This document shows, piece by piece, positions 1 through 9,143 of a DNA stretch of 64,000 nucleotides. A model generated the notes under the pieces. The model saw only the letters and a program-made list of their open reading frames with translations, searched no databases and was not told where the DNA came from. Each line of letters begins with the position of its first letter. The first letter of the stretch is position 1. Where the stretch lies: assembly GCA_963847235.1 (NCBI GenBank), contig CAWJYU010000009.1, positions 124,001 through 188,000 of the forward strand. The letters run 5' to 3'. A program made the translations under genes and the position numbers. The DNA comes from JACDAN01 sp963847235. Its GTDB lineage: Bacteria; Actinomycetota; Thermoleophilia; Gaiellales; Gaiellaceae.

Positions 1-413
1 AACGCGTCGCGATACCCGTCGTCGAACGTGATCAGGATCGGCTTCCGTCCGAGTGGCCTGCCGCGAACGAGCGCGCCGAAGAGCTCGCGCTGGGTCACGG
101 TCCGGTAGCCGTGACGCTTCAGCCACCTCATCTGACGGGCGAAGTCGGCCGGGTGCACCGTGAGGCGGCGTGTGATCGCGGGCGCCGACGAGGGCACGAG
201 ATTGATCCGGTGGTACATCAGGATCGGAACCACGACCCGGCGGGACGGGAGCACCCGGGGCAGGTGGAGCCTGTGCTCTCGCCCCTCGATGTGGCACGCG
301 GCGGCGGAGCACGGGGAAGACGAGGAGCGCGCGTCGTCGATCGCAAGCTGTGCGCCGGCCGCCAGGACTGCGGTCAGCAGGACGAGAAACCCTCTGAAGC
401 GCGTGACCGTCAT
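1..413 (-). CDS. Polysaccharide deacetylase (NodB-type), N-terminal part, cut by window edge
   Basis: The reading frame starts at ATG 413 and runs off the left edge after about 137 codons. It opens with a hydrophobic export segment (MTVTRFRGFLVLLTAVLAAG), then a short linker with two Cys, then PILMYHRI near residue 73 and ITFDDGYRD at the truncated end. The MYHR and TFDDGYRD motifs are those of carbohydrate esterase family 4, where the first Asp of FDDG is the catalytic base. A secreted or membrane-anchored deacetylase acting on peptidoglycan or surface glycan is likely. The metal-binding HxxxH and the rest of the catalytic domain lie outside the window, so activity and substrate cannot be judged. 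Confidence 0.85.
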   Translation of the reverse strand, partial: MTVTRFRGFLVLLTAVLAAGAQLAIDDARSSSSPCSAAACHIEGREHRLHLPRVLPSRRVVVPILMYHRINLVPSSAPAITRRLTVHPADFARQMRWLKRHGYRTVTQRELFGALVRGRPLGRKPILITFDDGYRDA

Positions 414-489
414 GGGTACGACGGTCGCGCGGCGCGCTCACACGGCGCTCATGCCCGGCTCACGCAGACGTCAGGGGGTTCCGGCAACG

Positions 490-511
490 AAAAAGGCCCC
501 TGTGCGGGGCC
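490..511 (-). terminator. Rho-independent terminator
   Basis: A 6-bp GGCCCC/GGGGCC stem with loop TGTGC sits beside an A-run on the plus strand, which is a U-run after the hairpin when read on the minus strand. It lies just past the 62-aa gene at 533-721 and before the deacetylase. Confidence 0.7.
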
Positions 512-532
512 CTCTTCCACAGCAGGGTGGAC

Positions 533-721
533 TTAGCGCCCGGCGTCGCGGCGCGTACCGGCGGTCATGTCAGGCCCGTACCGGCCGAGCGTCCGGTACG
601 TGTCCTTGTCTTCTAGAAGCCGCCGACCTTCCTCGCGGGCTTCAAGTTCCTCCGGCGTATCAAGTTCCTCTGGCGGTGTTCCGCGCCTGCGCCGGAGCCA
701 TGTAGTAAGACGAGCGAACAC
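533..721 (-). CDS. Small charged protein, unknown function
   Basis: This 62-aa frame starts at GTG 721 (MFARLTTWLRRRRG). A basic N-terminal stretch is followed by a Glu-rich region (EELDTPEELEAREEGRRLLEDK) predicted to be helical. A GGAGGAG stretch lies upstream but about 13 nt from the start, longer than ideal. The gene is bracketed by two hairpin terminators, which favours a real transcription unit. I do not recognise the family; it has no membrane segment or signal peptide. Confidence 0.45.
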   Translation of the reverse strand: MFARLTTWLRRRRGTPPEELDTPEELEAREEGRRLLEDKDTYRTLGRYGPDMTAGTRRDAGR

Positions 722-772
722 GCCGGCGATTCTACTCCTCCGTGCCGATCAACCGGTGATAGGCCGAGAACG

Positions 773-798
773 AAAAAGCCCTCTGAGCGGGGGCTTTT
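773..798. terminator. Bidirectional hairpin terminator
   Basis: AAAAGCCC pairs with GGGCTTTT around a short loop, giving an A-run on one side and a T-run on the other, so it can work on both strands. Confidence 0.6.
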
Positions 799-1018
799 GA
801 GAAGCGGCGCAGACGGATTGGCGGGCGTCGGCCTGGTGGCTCGAACGCAGACGTGTCGCGGTTGGCCAGCTAGCTCACCTCCTCAATATCGCTCTGCTGC
901 GAGCTCTTGTCGAAAGGGCGCGGAACGTGATTGCAGTGCCGAGTCTGGGCTCCGCCAGACGCGACGTGGTCGTGCCAACGGTGTGAAATGAGCTGGTAGC
1001 GGTAGCCGACCCACGCCA
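799..1018. other. Intergenic stretch without a recognisable gene
   Basis: Together with the flanking terminator and promoter this makes about 310 bp between genes. It holds a weak hairpin (GTCTGG/CCAGAC, about 943-960). Frames on either strand here lack recognisable protein character. Confidence 0.5.
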
Positions 1019-1024
1019 TAGTGT
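1019..1024 (+). promoter_or_regulatory. -10 box of a leaderless promoter
   Basis: TAGTGT ends 7 nt before the GTG start at 1032. There is no Shine-Dalgarno between them, so the mRNA probably begins at or next to the start codon. Confidence 0.5.
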
Positions 1025-1031
1025 TTCGGGC

Positions 1032-1916
1032 GTGGCTGCAAGTCTCGCGCTCGTAGCGGCGTTCCTCTTCGCGCTGGCTGCGACGCTCCAGCAGAAGGGG
1101 GCGTTGAACCTCCCGACGATCTCGCTGGCCGACCCGATGTCGCTCGTGCGCCTCGCGGGCCAGACGACGTGGCTGATCGGCACGCTCGCGCTGTTCACGG
1201 GTTACCTGTTCCAGGCCGGCGCGCTCGACCGCGGCCGTCTGTCGATCATCCAGCCGCTGCTCGTCACGACGGTCGTGTTCGCGCTGCCGCTCGGCTACTT
1301 CCTGACGAGGCAGCACGTGGGTCGTCGGGAGGTGATCGGCGCGGTCGTCATCATCGTCGGGCTTGGCTTGTTCGTGTACTTCGGCGACCCGGCCGGGGGT
1401 AACGAGAACGCGCCCAACTCCCAGTGGGCGATCGCGATCGGCCTGCTCTTGGTGCTCTCCGTCCTCTTGCTCGTCTTCGGTAGCGGCGGCTCACTCGCGA
1501 TGAAGGCGGCCGTGTACGGCACAGTCGCGGGAGTCCTCTTCGGGCTCTCGTCTGCGCTGACGAAGCCCACGCTCAACTACCTCCACGAGAGCGTGGGGAC
1601 CATGCTCTCCCATTGGGAGTGCTACGCCCTCGCGGTTGCCGGCGTGCTGGGGTTCGTTTTGCAGCAGGTGTCACTCGGAACGGGTCGTCTCGCGCCCTCC
1701 GTCGCCACTGTCTCGGTCGCCAACCCCCTCGTCGGGATCCTGATCGGGATCCTCCTGCTCGACGAGCGTCTTAGCCGCCCGGGCTGGCATATCCTGGTCG
1801 CGGTGGTCGGCCTCGGCCTCGCGCTCGTCGGCGCAGTCGTCATCTCGCTCGCGCGTGGGACCACAGAACAGGACGCCGCCGCGGACGCGCTGGGCCGGTC
1901 TGTCGCCACGGCGTAA
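1032..1916 (+). CDS. DMT/EamA-like (NIPA-type) membrane transporter
   Basis: This 294-aa protein is almost wholly hydrophobic, with about nine or ten predicted membrane helices starting at residue 2. Its arrangement is that of the drug/metabolite transporter superfamily: an early LQQKG segment after helix 1, a PLLVTTVVFALPLGYFL pair, and a late ANPLVGILIGILLLDERL segment like the second EamA repeat. Substrate cannot be inferred; related proteins export metabolites or move Mg2+. GTG 1032 is chosen because the hydrophobic protein begins at once and a -10 box sits 7 nt upstream. The next gene starts 54 nt downstream in the same direction and is also a membrane protein. Confidence 0.8.
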   Translation: MAASLALVAAFLFALAATLQQKGALNLPTISLADPMSLVRLAGQTTWLIGTLALFTGYLFQAGALDRGRLSIIQPLLVTTVVFALPLGYFLTRQHVGRREVIGAVVIIVGLGLFVYFGDPAGGNENAPNSQWAIAIGLLLVLSVLLLVFGSGGSLAMKAAVYGTVAGVLFGLSSALTKPTLNYLHESVGTMLSHWECYALAVAGVLGFVLQQVSLGTGRLAPSVATVSVANPLVGILIGILLLDERLSRPGWHILVAVVGLGLALVGAVVISLARGTTEQDAAADALGRSVATA

Positions 1917-1969
1917 CTGATGAGCAAGGGCCGGATGCGACGCGTTCCAACGCGTGACCGGCACGACGT

Positions 1970-2647
1970 GTGATCGACGCGGGTGGACGCGTGCTCTTCT
2001 ACGGTCTCGCCGCGGCCGCAAGCCCTCTCGCGCTGACGGCGACGTTTGTCGTCATTCGGAGCGCGCGCCCGCGCACGAACGGCATCGCCTTCCTCAGTGG
2101 CTTCATGCTCGGAACGGCGATCGCGTCCGGTCTCGGCCTGCTCCTCGGCCAGACCGCCGTCGAGCGGCTCGACTCGCACGAGACACTGGAAGCGGCTCTC
2201 GCGCTCCTCCTCGGCATCGGGCTGCTGGCCGCCGGCCTCCGGGCGCGCCACGAGTCGGCCGGCCCGAAGCCCGAGGGAAGCCGTACGAGTGCGATCCTTG
2301 CGGGACTCGGCAACGTTCGGCCGACCGCAGCGTTCTCGATGGCCGGGCTCCTCGGCTTCGGAGGGCCGAAGCGGCTCGTGCTCACGTTTCTCGCCATGGC
2401 GTCGATCAGTGAAGCCATTCTTGGCGACGTCGAGAGTGGCACGCTGGTCGTCGGCTACATCGCGGTTGCCACGGTGCTGGTTTGGGTGCCCGTGGGCATC
2501 GTGATCGTCGCGGGAGAGCGGGCGGCCGTGATCCTCGGCCGCGGCCAATCGTGGCTGACCGAGCATGCAGCGGCGTTGCGCGTGTGGCTCTCCATCGGGA
2601 TCGGCGCTGCGCTCGTCGTCGATGGCCTCGTGCGGCTGCTCGCATGA
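1970..2647 (+). CDS. GAP/Sap-type (LysE-like) membrane protein
   Basis: The protein has 225 aa with six predicted membrane helices. It opens with a long hydrophobic LAAAASPLALTATFVVIRS segment and has a central cytoplasmic stretch rich in charged residues (about 90-112). This matches the actinobacterial GAP / sulfolipid-1-addressing family, which belongs to the LysE exporter superfamily. Family members support export of lipids or small molecules; the substrate here is unknown. The GTG start at 1970 has no clear ribosome-binding site. It lies downstream of the DMT transporter and converges on the DUF6351 gene, separated by a strong hairpin. Confidence 0.75.
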   Translation: MIDAGGRVLFYGLAAAASPLALTATFVVIRSARPRTNGIAFLSGFMLGTAIASGLGLLLGQTAVERLDSHETLEAALALLLGIGLLAAGLRARHESAGPKPEGSRTSAILAGLGNVRPTAAFSMAGLLGFGGPKRLVLTFLAMASISEAILGDVESGTLVVGYIAVATVLVWVPVGIVIVAGERAAVILGRGQSWLTEHAAALRVWLSIGIGAALVVDGLVRLLA

Positions 2648-2658
2648 CCTCTGCGCGA

Positions 2659-2687
2659 GGCGGGGCGGCCGCTGCGGCCGCCCCGCC
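2659..2687. terminator. Strong GC hairpin between convergent genes
   Basis: GGCGGGGCGGCC pairs perfectly with GGCCGCCCCGCC around GCTGC. It lies between two convergent stop codons (2647 and 2694), with no T-run on either side. Confidence 0.65.
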
Positions 2688-2693
2688 AGGACG

Positions 2694-5003
2694 CTAGTCG
2701 TCGTCGTCTCCGCGCCGGAGCTCGGGCGGCAGGCCCGCGTCCGGCTTGGAGTAGTCGCAGACGCCGGTCGGGAAGATCTCCTGCAGACGCGTGACCTCGG
2801 CGTCCGTCGGCTGCCACGCGCCGTAGACCCCGCGCCGAACTGCCCGCTTGACCGACTGCCGCCGGCACTTGAAGACGCTTCCCTCGATCGGGCCGCCCGA
2901 GATGATCCGCGAGCTCGAGTTGAGCTGGAAGACGTTCGTGCAGGCACCGTTCGGGCCGTCGTCGAGGATCCCGCTCCAGACGCCGTCGCCCTTCGCCAGC
3001 TGCGAGCCGTTCGTCGCGAAGCAGGCGTCGACGGCGTCGGCCGGCTTGTTCTTGGCGACGCTGCGCTCCGGGTGCGCCTTGATGTTCTCGAGCCACTGGT
3101 CGAGCACGCGGAACGCCTGCGGCGTCTGGTCGAACTGCGGCGTGCCGGGTCGGGCGTCGGTGAACCAGATGATCTGGTTCGACGCATTGCCGTCGTAGTT
3201 CAGGAGCCGCTGCCGCGTGGCGAACGACTGGTGCGTGTGGTGCATGTCGAGCCGGTGCTCGAGGTAGTGACGCCAGTCGATCACCGGGATGTCGAGCTTG
3301 CCGCGGAACACCATCCCGGAGCGGTAGGCGGCGTGCTGCGCGGCGCGGTCGCCCTCGCGCCGGGCGGCAGGCGTGGCGCCGCCGTCGGGCGAGAGGTTCA
3401 TGTTGCGCGCGCTCCAGACGTCAATTGAGCCGGGGCAGGCCGCCGCCACGTACGGGCAACCTTCCTGGACCATGTCCTCCGTCCCTTTCCACGAGCCGAC
3501 GTTGGCGTTCAGGTCGAGGAACTGCGCCGGGGTAATCGTGCTGTCGCGGAGCGCCGTGAGGCCGTACTGCACGCCCACGTTGTCCCACGGCCGAGCGCGC
3601 AAAGCCGTTCTCGTCCCGCCCGTAGATGTTCACGAGGTCGGCCCAGTGCGTCCACTCGACGGGACCGTGGACGGCGAGGTTGTAGCCCGGGCGCCGTGCC
3701 GAAGTGCGGGTTGAGCACGAGCGGCGAGAGCCCGCGCCAGCCGTTGATGCACTCGCTCGAGCCGGGCGTCGGCATGTACGGCATCAACGGGGCGAACGGG
3801 TTCGGCAACGTCGCGGAGGTGCTGAGCCCTTCGATGAGGGACCGGTTGACCCAGGTCCTCCACATCGAGAGCGGGTCGGCGATGACCTTGGAGTCCGCCC
3901 AGCGCTCGAGCAGCTCGCAGTCGGCGACGTGGATCGTCTGCGTGACCATGTCCGAGTACGAGTACTGCGGCACGCCGCCGTCGAGCAGACCCTCGTGGTT
4001 CTGGCCGTAGACGTACTGCTGGATGGCGCCGCCGGAGCCGCCGACGCCGATCGTGTACTCGGGCTCGGCGTAGCGCGGAGACGAAGCGGTCCTTGACCAT
4101 GATCGCCGTCTCGCCGCCGAGCTGGAGGTTGTAGTGCGTGTTCGTCCGGTTACCGGACGAGTAGATGACGGCGTAGCCGAGGCCAAGGCCGGCGAGGTGG
4201 AGCATGTCGCCGCTGCTCGCGGCGCCCTGGGTGCGCCCGATCGCGACGCCGCCCGAGAAGCTGTAGAGCAGCTTGCCGTTCCAGGCGCTGAAGTCGGGTG
4301 CCGGTCCCTGCGACGCCGGCGAGAGCATCGCGATCGAGTACATGAAGCGGTTGATGACGCCGCGCTCCCAGCGGATGATCAGCGGCACTGTCTCGCCGTC
4401 GAGGGTGGTCACCTGCTGGATGGTGGAGGGCGCCGGCGGCGAGGCCGGGTTGTAGTCCAGCCACTGGTTCGTCGTCGAGCGGTAGCGGAAGGAAACGACG
4501 GTCGCCGTCTCGCACGTCTCGGACTGCGCGATCGTCGGCAGCCCGAAGCCGCCCGCGTTGTTCGGCGTCGCGCAGACGAACGGCACCTGGCGCGGGCCCG
4601 AGAACATCGGCCCCTGGATGTCGTGGTTCGTGAGCGTCAGCGAGTCCCGGTGCCGCCGGGACTTGCCGGGGCCGGCCGCGCGTGCGACGAGCTCGCTCCT
4701 GCCGAGCGGGAGCCCCGTCACGACGCCCTCCAGCTGGTGGTTTCCCTCGGGATCGGCGGCGAACGCAGAGGTCACGTTCGTGCCGTTCAACGTGACGGTC
4801 ACGGCCGAGAGCGGCACGCTCGCCGGCACGGCCACCTCGATGCGGGCGTCTCCGCCGGACACGAGGTGCGCCGGGCTCGAGACGACGCTGAGCTCGAGAG
4901 CGTTTCGTTTGCCCTTCGGCCGATCGTCGTCGCCGGCATACCCGGCGGGCGTAGCGATGAGCGCACAGGCGGCAACGAGCAGGCAGGCAGCAAGTCGTTT
5001 CAT
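2694..5003 (-). CDS. Secreted DUF6351-type protein, interrupted by three frame breaks
   Basis: One gene of about 770 codons runs from ATG 5003 through three frames. It starts with a signal peptide (MKRLAACLLVAACALIATPAGYA) behind a GGGGAGGGTGAG ribosome-binding site. An Ig-like N-terminal segment follows (LVSGGDARIEVAVP... TVTLNGTNVT), then a long body with GGSGGAIQQYVYGQNHEG, a nucleophile-elbow-like GxSGG stretch suggestive of an alpha/beta-hydrolase fold. The C-terminus ends in an Asp run. Breaks are near 4080, 3689 and 3601; each is repaired by removing one base, and protein similarity reads smoothly across all three. This is either a pseudogene or an error-rich stretch. The exact enzymatic role of DUF6351 proteins is not known to me. 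Confidence 0.7.
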
Positions 5004-5112
5004 CTCACCCTCCCCTGGTGGGCGGCTGGGTCGCGGCGACTATCTCGCCGAGTCCTGCGGAGGTCAAGCTGGCGGACGTGCTGGACCGGGCGCAGCTCGC
5101 GGGGTTCGGCGC

Positions 5113-5235
5113 CTAGAAGATCGCGGCGGGGGCGTTCTCCGACGAGACTGTGCTCGCCCAGAAAACGGCGAAGACGGTCAGTAGGACCAGCGCCGCCACG
5201 ACCGCCAGCACGATGTTGCGAGCCGCCTTGCTCAT
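5113..5235 (-). CDS. Small single-pass membrane protein
   Basis: The 40-aa frame starts at ATG 5235 (MSKAARNIVLAVVAALVLLT...). One strong membrane helix covers about residues 8-28 and is followed by a short polar tail. A basic N-terminus suggests it stays inside. It is too short for family assignment. It lies between the DUF6351 gene and the tRNA-Gly remnant, with a weak ribosome-binding site, so it could be spurious. Confidence 0.4.
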   Translation of the reverse strand: MSKAARNIVLAVVAALVLLTVFAVFWASTVSSENAPAAIF

Positions 5236-5341
5236 TAGATAACGCTCTCGCAAGCCATCGTGCATTCGAAGAAGGCCAAGGCTAACCGAACGCTGACCCG
5301 GACGCTGACCCGCGAGGCCCGGCGTCTCCAAGTGAGGAAAC

Positions 5342-5367
5342 GAAAACCCCGTCTCTGCGGGGTTTTC
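5342..5367 (-). terminator. Rho-independent terminator next to the tRNA-Gly remnant
   Basis: GAAAACCCCG and CGGGGTTTTC form a 10-bp stem around TCTCTG. On the minus strand the stem ends in a T-run. It sits just past the 3' end of the tRNA fragment, which is where the terminator of an undivided tRNA-Gly gene would be expected. Confidence 0.75.
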
Positions 5368-5370
5368 CGT

Positions 5371-5416
5371 GAGAGCGGATGATGGGACTCGAACCCACGA
5401 CCTTCTGCATGGCAAG
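5371..5416 (-). repeat. tRNA-Gly 3'-part duplicate (putative attR-like scar)
   Basis: These 46 bp are identical to 8632-8677, the 3' part of the intact tRNA-Gly(GCC) and a few flanking bases. The copy holds the T arm, acceptor 3' strand and most of the anticodon arm, then diverges at 5417. Duplication of a tRNA 3' end on the side away from the intact gene is the usual result of site-specific integration. No integrase is present between the copies. Confidence 0.7.
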
Positions 5417-5434
5417 TGCAAGCGACCGCTCGGG

Positions 5435-5454
5435 CCCGTTCGCTCCCGTTCGCT
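5435..5454. repeat. Tandem 10-bp repeat beside the tRNA remnant
   Basis: CCCGTTCGCT occurs twice in direct tandem, 18 bp from the tRNA-like copy. Short direct repeats at such a place resemble arm sites bound by tyrosine recombinases, but this is only suggestive. The rest of 5417-5638 holds no gene. Confidence 0.35.
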
Positions 5455-5638
5455 CAAACTGGCCGTTTGCAGCGGTTTCGGTGGGAGCAAGCGACGCACG
5501 CGAACGCGAGCGAACGTCGAACCTTGCCATTCTTGCCACGGGACTCAGTCACGTCTCGGCTGTCAGGCTTGGCCGCTTCGTCGCCCGCAGCCAGCGTCAC
5601 GCAGGTGCCCGAGGAAGAATGTCGCTTGACCGGCGTGG

Positions 5639-8261
5639 TCAGGAGTCGGCCGAAACGGCTGATGCCGGACGGCCGCACAGGAACCGCGCAACCGCGAGCG
5701 CCTGTTCGAGCGTCATCGTGGAGCCAGCGGCCTTCTCCCGCTCCCACGCCTCCTCGCCGAGCACCGCCACGAGCTCGCGTTCGAAGCCACCTTCGAGCTC
5801 CGCGGCTGCTTCGTCGTACGCATTCATCACCACGCCGACGTCGCTGTTGAGCTGGTCGACGGCGCCGCGGAGGCGGGCCGCGCGGTCGGCGTCCGCTGGC
5901 TCGGCGCCGAGGGCCATGCCGGACAGGGCTCTGGCGACGTAAAGGGAGTGCGTCCCTGTCGCGGCGAGCGCCAGGTCGAGCATCTCGGAAAACGCGGCGC
6001 GGGCCTCGACGCGCTGCCCCAAACCGAGTAACGCGAGCCCAAGTCCCCTCAGCGACTCCATCTCGTAGTACTTGCTGGCGCTGCTGCGGAGCCGCGTCAG
6101 CACAGCCGCGTAGGCGGCACGGGCGGATTCGTAGTCGTGCGCGACGAGCTTGTACCAGCCGAGGTCGGCGAGATCGATGGTCTCCAGGAGCCACCAGCCC
6201 GCTCCGGCGAGCCTCGTGAACGGACCGCTCGAGGAGCGCCTGCGCCTCGTCGGTGCGCTTGACGCCTGCGAGGATGCCGGCGAGGTTGCCCATCGCCTGA
6301 ATACGCGATGCGTCGTCGAGCATCTCTGCTTCCTCGACGGCTTGTCGGCCGAGCCGAACCGCCTCCTCGGTCTCGCCCCGATGAATCGAAGAGAACGCCA
6401 ACTCGGCGAGAGCGAGGTAGCGGGGCTGCGTACCGGGCTCGGCGAGCGCCAGCGCCTCTCGAGCGGCGGTCTCCGACGCGTCCACCCGGCCCTCGTGCAT
6501 GTCGACGTCGGAAAGACGGACCAGCAGCTCCGCCCGCGACTGCGGAACGAGGTCGTCGCGCGCGAGGAGCGCTCGGAGCCGCTCCTGCTCCTCCGCAACC
6601 GCTCCCCGCGCCCTCCAGAAGAAGTGGAGCATGTATGCGGCACCCGCGGCCTCGATCGGGGCTGCGTCGCTCAGGCGATCGAGCATCGCGCGGAGGTTGT
6701 CCTCCTCGTCGTCGTACCAGGCGAGGATCTCGGCGTGCCGGGCTCCGAGCCGGTCCGGATAGTTCGCCTGCAGGCGTTCGAGGTACCAGCGAGCGTGGCG
6801 GAGTGCGTAGTCGGGAGTCTCACCGGCCTCGTCGAGCCGCTCCCGCGCGTACTCGCGCAGGGTCTCGAGCAGGAAGAAGCGCTCGTCGCCGAGGGTCTTC
6901 AGCAGGCTCTGGTCGAGGAGCGCTGCGAGCTCGTCGAGGTCTGCTCCCGTGACCGCCTCGGCGGCGTCGAGGGTGAAGGAGCCGCGAAAGACTGAGAGAC
7001 GGCGGAAAGCGGCCTTCGCGTCCGGGTCGAGGAGGTCGTGGCTCCATTCGATCGTCGCACGCAGCGTTCGCTGCCGTTCGGGCAGGTCGACGGAACCGCC
7101 CGCCAGCAGTGGCAACGCCTCGTCGAGGCGCTGCAGCAGGGCGACGGGAGGCAGGAGCTTCGACCGCGCCGCAGCCAGCTCGATCGCGAGCGGGAGGTTG
7201 TCCAGGCGCCGGCAGACCGCTGCGACCGTCTCGTCGGCAGCGAGGTGGCGCCCGGCGGCGGCTGCGCGGCTCACGAAGAGCTCGACGGCGGCTTCGTCCG
7301 GCAGAGGCTCGACGGGCAGCTCTCGCTCGGCGCTCAGGTGAAGCGATGCCCGTGACGTGGCGAGCACGACGACCTCGCCCACGAGGAGCTCGGAGATGAT
7401 CGCGGCGATTCCCTCCAGGTGCTCGAGGTTGTCGAGCACCAACAGCACACGTCTCGACGCGAGCCAGCCAACGAGGTCGTCGTCGGGTCGCAGGCCCACC
7501 GCCTCGGCGACCGTCGGGTGCACCGCCTGGCTATCGCGGAGCGGAGCGAGCGCAACGAAGAACGTCCCGTCACGGAAGTCCTCAGAGAGCTCCGCGGCAG
7601 CTTGCAACGCGAGCCGTGTCTTCCCCGACCCGCCGGGCCCCGTGAGCGTGACGAGGCGCCGCCCGTCGACCACCAGGCTGCGGATCTCGGCCAGCTCCCG
7701 CTCGCGGCCGACCAGCGGCCACGCCGCGATCGGGAGGTTGGTTCGTCGGAGCGACGTGATGGGCGGGAACTCATGGCTTCCGAGCTGGTACACGCGCTCG
7801 GCGGCAAGGAGGTCCTTGAAGCGGTGCTCACCGAGGTCGCGAAGGTCACCGTCCACGAGCGAGGCCGTCGACTCGGACACGAGCACCTGTCCTCTATGAC
7901 CTGACGCTGCGATACGGGCAGCGCGATGGACGTCGACGCCTACGTAGCCTTCGTCCGAGACCAGCGGAGTCCCCGTGTGCAAACCGATGCGCACCTGCAC
8001 CGGACCCGACGAGAGCGCCTCTGTCAGCTCGGCAGCGGCAGTGAAGGCTGCGGGTGCATCCCCGAATGCGAAGAAGAACGCGTCGCCTTGCGTGTCGACC
8101 TCCACGCCGTGGTGGCGGGCGCACGCTTCGCGAATGACCCGCCGGTGCGTTGCTAGCGCCTCGGCGTATCCACCGTCCCCCAGCTCGTGCAGGAGCTTCG
8201 TGGAGCCCGCGACGTCGGTGAAGAGAAGAGTGACGGTCCCGGTCGGAAGATCCCCACGCAC
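5639..8261 (-). CDS. Class III adenylate/guanylate cyclase domain-ATPase-TPR regulator, one frame break
   Basis: The protein has about 873 aa. Residues 1-165 form a class III nucleotidyl cyclase domain: TLLFTDVAGSTKLLHELG carries the first metal Asp and VEVDTQGDAFFFAF the second. An NTPase of the NB-ARC/AAA type follows, with P-loop TGPGGSGKTRLAL and LLVLDNLEHLE (Walker B). Then come a winged-helix-like segment and TPR-type helical repeats. The frame breaks near 6205 within the helical repeats and is restored by removing one base; it then runs to a stop at 5639. Start is GTG 8261. It is paralogous to the gene at 21277-23856 and lies inside the tRNA-Gly bracketed segment. Such proteins are cytoplasmic signalling ATPases; the input signal is unknown. 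Confidence 0.8.
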
Positions 8262-8631
8262 GGGGCTTGATCATCCGTCGCGAGCGACCTTCCGTCTAGT
8301 CTGGTCCTGCGCGTGGTGTGCGAGCGTTCTCTCGCTTGACGGATCCGGGATGCGCTAGCGGCTAACAAGCCAGCCGACGGAGCGGCTTGGCTTCGCCGCT
8401 CCGCGAAGCACGCAGCGCCGGCTAGTTCCCTTCGGCCTCGCCTCAGCATCGCCGACACCCGATGTCCGGTCCCGACCAGCCACGGCCTCAGACGGGAAGT
8501 CGGACCACCGCCCGACGACCCTGCGCGTCGCCCCGCGCATGACCTTCTGCAGACGACAGCGAACCTTGCCACGCGGCTCGGTTCCGTTTACCAGAGGAGA
8601 CGACTGAACCTGCTCATTGGCAGGAACCTTG
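8262..8631. other. Non-coding stretch between cyclase gene and tRNA-Gly
   Basis: About 370 bp without convincing protein character. It contains one good hairpin (CGGAGCGGC/GCCGCTCCG at 8378-8403) and a short echo of the tRNA anticodon-arm sequence (GACCTTCTGCA near 8543). The latter may be another trace of recombination at the tRNA. Confidence 0.4.
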
Positions 8632-8634
8632 GAG

Positions 8635-8708
8635 AGCGGATGATGGGACTCGAACCCACGACCTTCTGCATGGCAAGCAGACGCTCTAGCCAACTGAGCT
8701 ACATCCGC
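8635..8708 (-). tRNA. tRNA-Gly (anticodon GCC)
   Basis: The minus strand folds as a 74-nt cloverleaf. The acceptor stem is GCGGATG/CATCCGC, the anticodon stem TCTGC/GCAGA surrounds loop TTGCCAT (anticodon GCC), and the T loop is TTCGAGT. CCA is not encoded. No terminator follows its 3' end at 8634; instead the terminator lies 3.3 kb away beside the 3'-part duplicate at 5371-5416. Confidence 0.95.
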
Positions 8709-8737
8709 GAACTCCGTCGAGTATAGCCGCGGCTTCT

Positions 8738-9143
8738 CTAGCCTCCTGCGGCGTCCAGGGCCTCGTTGACGAGACGGTCGGCGAGCTCGTTGTGCTCGCG
8801 CCGGACCGCCCTGTATCGCACCGAGCCGAGCCGACGCGCCAGGTCGGACGCCTCGTCGTGAAGCGCGCGGAGGGTCTCTTTCTTGACCTTGTACTCGCCG
8901 TCGCATCTGCTTGACGAGGAGCTCGGAGTCGGAGACGACCTCGAGCTCGTCGACGGCCAGCTCGACCGCCTTCTCTAGACCGGCGATCAGCGCGCGGTAC
9001 TCGGCGACGTTGTTCGTCGCCGTACCGATCGCCTCCCCGTGAGCCGCGAGCACGGTCCCGTCCTCGGCCTCGAGCACGTAGCCGTACGCCGCCGGGCCGG
9101 GGTTGCCACGTGCGCCCCCGTCCGTCCAGAGCGTCGCCTTCAC
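8738..9143 (-). CDS. Ribonuclease HI-type protein, one frame break
   Basis: From GTG 9143 the protein reads MKATLWTDGGARGNPGPAAYGYVL, the typical first strand of the RNase H fold with the first catalytic Asp in TDGG. NNVAEYRALIAGLE supplies the second acidic residue and VVSDSELLVKQM the third. The frame breaks near 8906 and continues as GEYKVKKETLRALHDEA... to ADRLVNEALDAAGG before the TAG at 8738. Removing one base restores about 134 aa, a normal size for this short actinobacterial type. Its stop side is 30 bp from tRNA-Gly. It should degrade RNA in RNA-DNA hybrids. The 4-bp overlap with the next upstream gene indicates an operon. Confidence 0.85.

Noticed and set aside
2565..3428. Plus-strand frame of 287 codons across the DUF6351 gene
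   Set aside because: It has shadow composition (RLGVVADAGREDLL...), while the minus strand carries a continuous protein with a signal peptide and matching segments across breaks.
5369..5942. Open frames reading DGTRTHDLLHGK and MMGLEPTTFCMAS
   Set aside because: They are translations of the antisense of the tRNA-Gly fragment, a well-known source of false proteins, and continue into non-coding DNA.
8355..8430. Possible integron attC site (GGCTAACAAGCC and a nearby hairpin)
   Set aside because: The right half lacks a matching GTTRRRY core and the outer arms do not pair properly; there is no integron integrase or cassette array.
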